From: Triops longicaudatus
Lineage: Eukaryota; Arthropoda; Branchiopoda; Notostraca; Triopsidae
Assembly (NCBI GenBank): GCA_022885665.1
Contig: JAGQDJ010000014.1
Location: forward strand, 124,001-188,000
Direction: 5' to 3'
DNA length: 64,000 nt
Part shown: positions 61,899-64,000 of the stretch, piece by piece
Numbering within the stretch: the stretch's first letter is position 1
Layout: each line of letters opens with the position of its first letter
Program-made: the position numbers and the translations under genes
Notes under the pieces: generated by a model
The model's database searches: none
Seen by the model: only the letters and a program-made list of their open reading frames with translations
Told to the model about the DNA's origin: nothing

Positions 61899-64000
61899 GT
61901 TTCTGGCTAAACTTGAACGTTTGATATAAAAGTCTAACGTCTACAACATCGACACAGCATGCGACTACAGCTGTTGTTGGGATTTCGAAAAAGTTGGACT
62001 ACTCTTTCTGGATGACGTTTACTTTTCCCCTCGACTGCCACAAGGTGCAGCATGTAACAAGTCACATCCGAAATATATAACTCAAGGGACCGAAGATACG
62101 GAGCGGTGGTATTGAAAAGCACCTAAGTTGGTAAGTATTGACAGGCTTGCAAAAGGGCAGAGAGCGATCCAGTTGTAGCAAAAGAACTTCTTGCTTGATA
62201 CCTATTTCAAAATTGCTCAGGTCACCAAACTGACAAAAAAAATCCAATCCCAACGAAAGAAAAATCGCCACATTGGTTTTAAAATTTAAAGCTTAAGTGA
62301 AAAACACGGGACACGAAAGAAGAAAAAAGTTAAAGTAAGAAAGGGAAATACTTTCCGTTGGAACACCAAATTCTAATGTGATATTTCCGTTATCATGCTC
62401 GCGAACAAGTTTTCATGACAACGAGCTAAACCTCATGTGACGTCAATCTAAAAAAGAAAGAAAACGAGATGTAGGTAATGTTTGAAATTGTACAGTAGTG
62501 CCCTGTACAAGAATGCGCTTGCCCACCGAACAATGTTCCCGTAACTAATAACGTTGTCTCATAAAAAAAACGGCTAAAATAGTCGTCCACGACTTACGTA
62601 TTAAGCGCTAAACGTACATGGAAGGGAACAAAAATTGCAGCATAAAGACATTTATGAGCCAAAGTTGCTGACATAGCTGTTCAGCGTGTTCTCATAAAAA
62701 TCATCATCTGTAAAAAGATTTGCCATGGGCTGCGTTTGGTGAGGAACAGGTAGTGTAACTGTCCTCTGGGTCTCAATGAGTGGCATTTAATCAAACAATA
62801 ACCTTTTGACTGGGTAGTTTGTGATTTGCGATTACCAAATTCGTTTGGACCCTAGACGAACCTTGAAAGTGGCCACGAATTCCTGCGAGCTGTAACTTGG
62901 CTAGCAGGGTTTTCTTCCTGGTAGCGAAAAAGTGCAAATTAATCCGAATACAGTACTACGGAACTTTCTGCGAGAAACCTTGTGTGTTATTGAATAGAAC
63001 ACCTTTTGTGAATCGTGTGGTGCATGGGGTGTAATTTCCCCATAGTGAATACGAGAATCCATGTTTCAGTAAGTTACCGAGCTAGGCTTTAAATCAAAAA
63101 TCATGAAGTAATACAAATTTACACCATAATTTGAAGCATTTAGATCAATTTGCTGACTGCATTATGAATATTTGTCACGCTATTTTTATTTACCATGAGA
63201 TTTCTAAGACCATCTCCAGCGGAAGGTGTGAAAGCTCGCGTTTTTATATTTGCCTTCATATATAACTTTTTCTTTCGTGGAATTAACCTCTGACCAGTTC
63301 TGGCCTCATTATTTTGCATTCCAGAAATTTAAAATGAGAAAGTTTCTCAATTCCACAACAAAAGATCTCCTCTCCCCCTCCATAAAAAAAGAAACTCTGG
63401 GCACTACTTTCACCGTTTTTGTATGATTGATTTCCTTCGCCCATACGGACCGTAAGGAAACAAGTTTAAGCTCAGGAGTCTCTTCTGTCTATGATTCTTG
63501 TTCAGTGACTTAAAATTTATGCGTGGTTACCTGAGCAGGGCGTTTGGAGCAAGTTGTGTTGTTGTATAACTATAAGCGTCTTAGTTGTCTAAAACGGTGA
63601 TTGCTCATCTCAAGTTGTTATTTGACTAAGCTGACTGAGATACCGTGCTTATTTAAGCCAAATAGGCCTATATGCTCCGCTCTTCTGATTGACTAGCGTG
63701 GATGTCTTTCCGCCGTTCGTTTGTGCGAGACTTCGTTCGCTGTCCGAGGCTTTCAATGTAGGTCCACGGGATATCAGTGCTCACCTTATTTATTAATTTT
63801 ACTATTTTTAACTTCATTTGAAAATTATTTCTAGTTAATAGCAAAACATTGCAGTACGATATGTAATAAAATCACCACAAAAATATTTCGCAGTTAGTTT
63901 CCAAACTCACAGACGTCAGCTTGGGAATACCGAGAAAAACGTGCCGTCAGCTTCATAATTGCAAGTAAGCGGTGTGATTTTCTTTTGTTTGTTTTTCTTT
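61899..64000. other. 5' flank of the protease, right edge
   Basis: About 2.1 kb with no supported gene. Small minus frames at 61934-62122 and 62062-62271 are unsupported. The final 250 bp has donor-like sites (ttgcaa|gtaagc near 63965, plus), so a neighbouring gene might start there, but nothing can be called. Confidence 0.5.

Overview
The window reads as arthropod nuclear DNA, most likely a small-genome pancrustacean. Genes have many exons and short GT-AG introns (mostly 49-180 bp). One gene is a CLIP-domain serine protease, an arthropod hallmark. The liprin-alpha N-terminus and a fasciclin-3-like gene also resemble insect proteins. The species cannot be named from the sequence alone. Exon models below were built by hand from ORF frames, splice sites and remembered family sequences; in all eight the exon phases join without a frameshift.

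Layout: positions 1-22438 hold no convincing complete gene, only weak orphan exons near 7.1-7.7 kb, hairpins and a degenerate tandem repeat. From 22.4 to 61.9 kb there are eight genes in strictly alternating orientation: TPR/Megator (+), a fasciclin-3-like Ig protein (-), exocyst EXOC6/Sec15 (+), a TNFR-like single-pass receptor (-), wolframin WFS1 (+), liprin-alpha (-), NEDD1 (+) and a CLIP-domain trypsin-like protease (-). Between the receptor and WFS1 lies a probable non-autonomous hAT-like element. The last 2.1 kb is 5' flank of the protease.

The genes are housekeeping or cell-biological loci with different jobs: nuclear pore basket (TPR), exocytosis (Sec15), ER homeostasis (WFS1), presynaptic active-zone scaffold (liprin-alpha), gamma-tubulin recruitment (NEDD1), extracellular proteolytic cascade (protease), cell adhesion (Fas3-like) and signalling (TNFR-like). 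Nothing suggests they form one pathway. What stands out is the head-to-head/tail-to-tail packing, with opposing poly(A) signals only tens of bases apart at two tail-to-tail junctions. The two least well-described genes are the tail-less Fas3-like protein and the single-CRD TNFR-like receptor with a PPPY motif; they are the best candidates for new biology.
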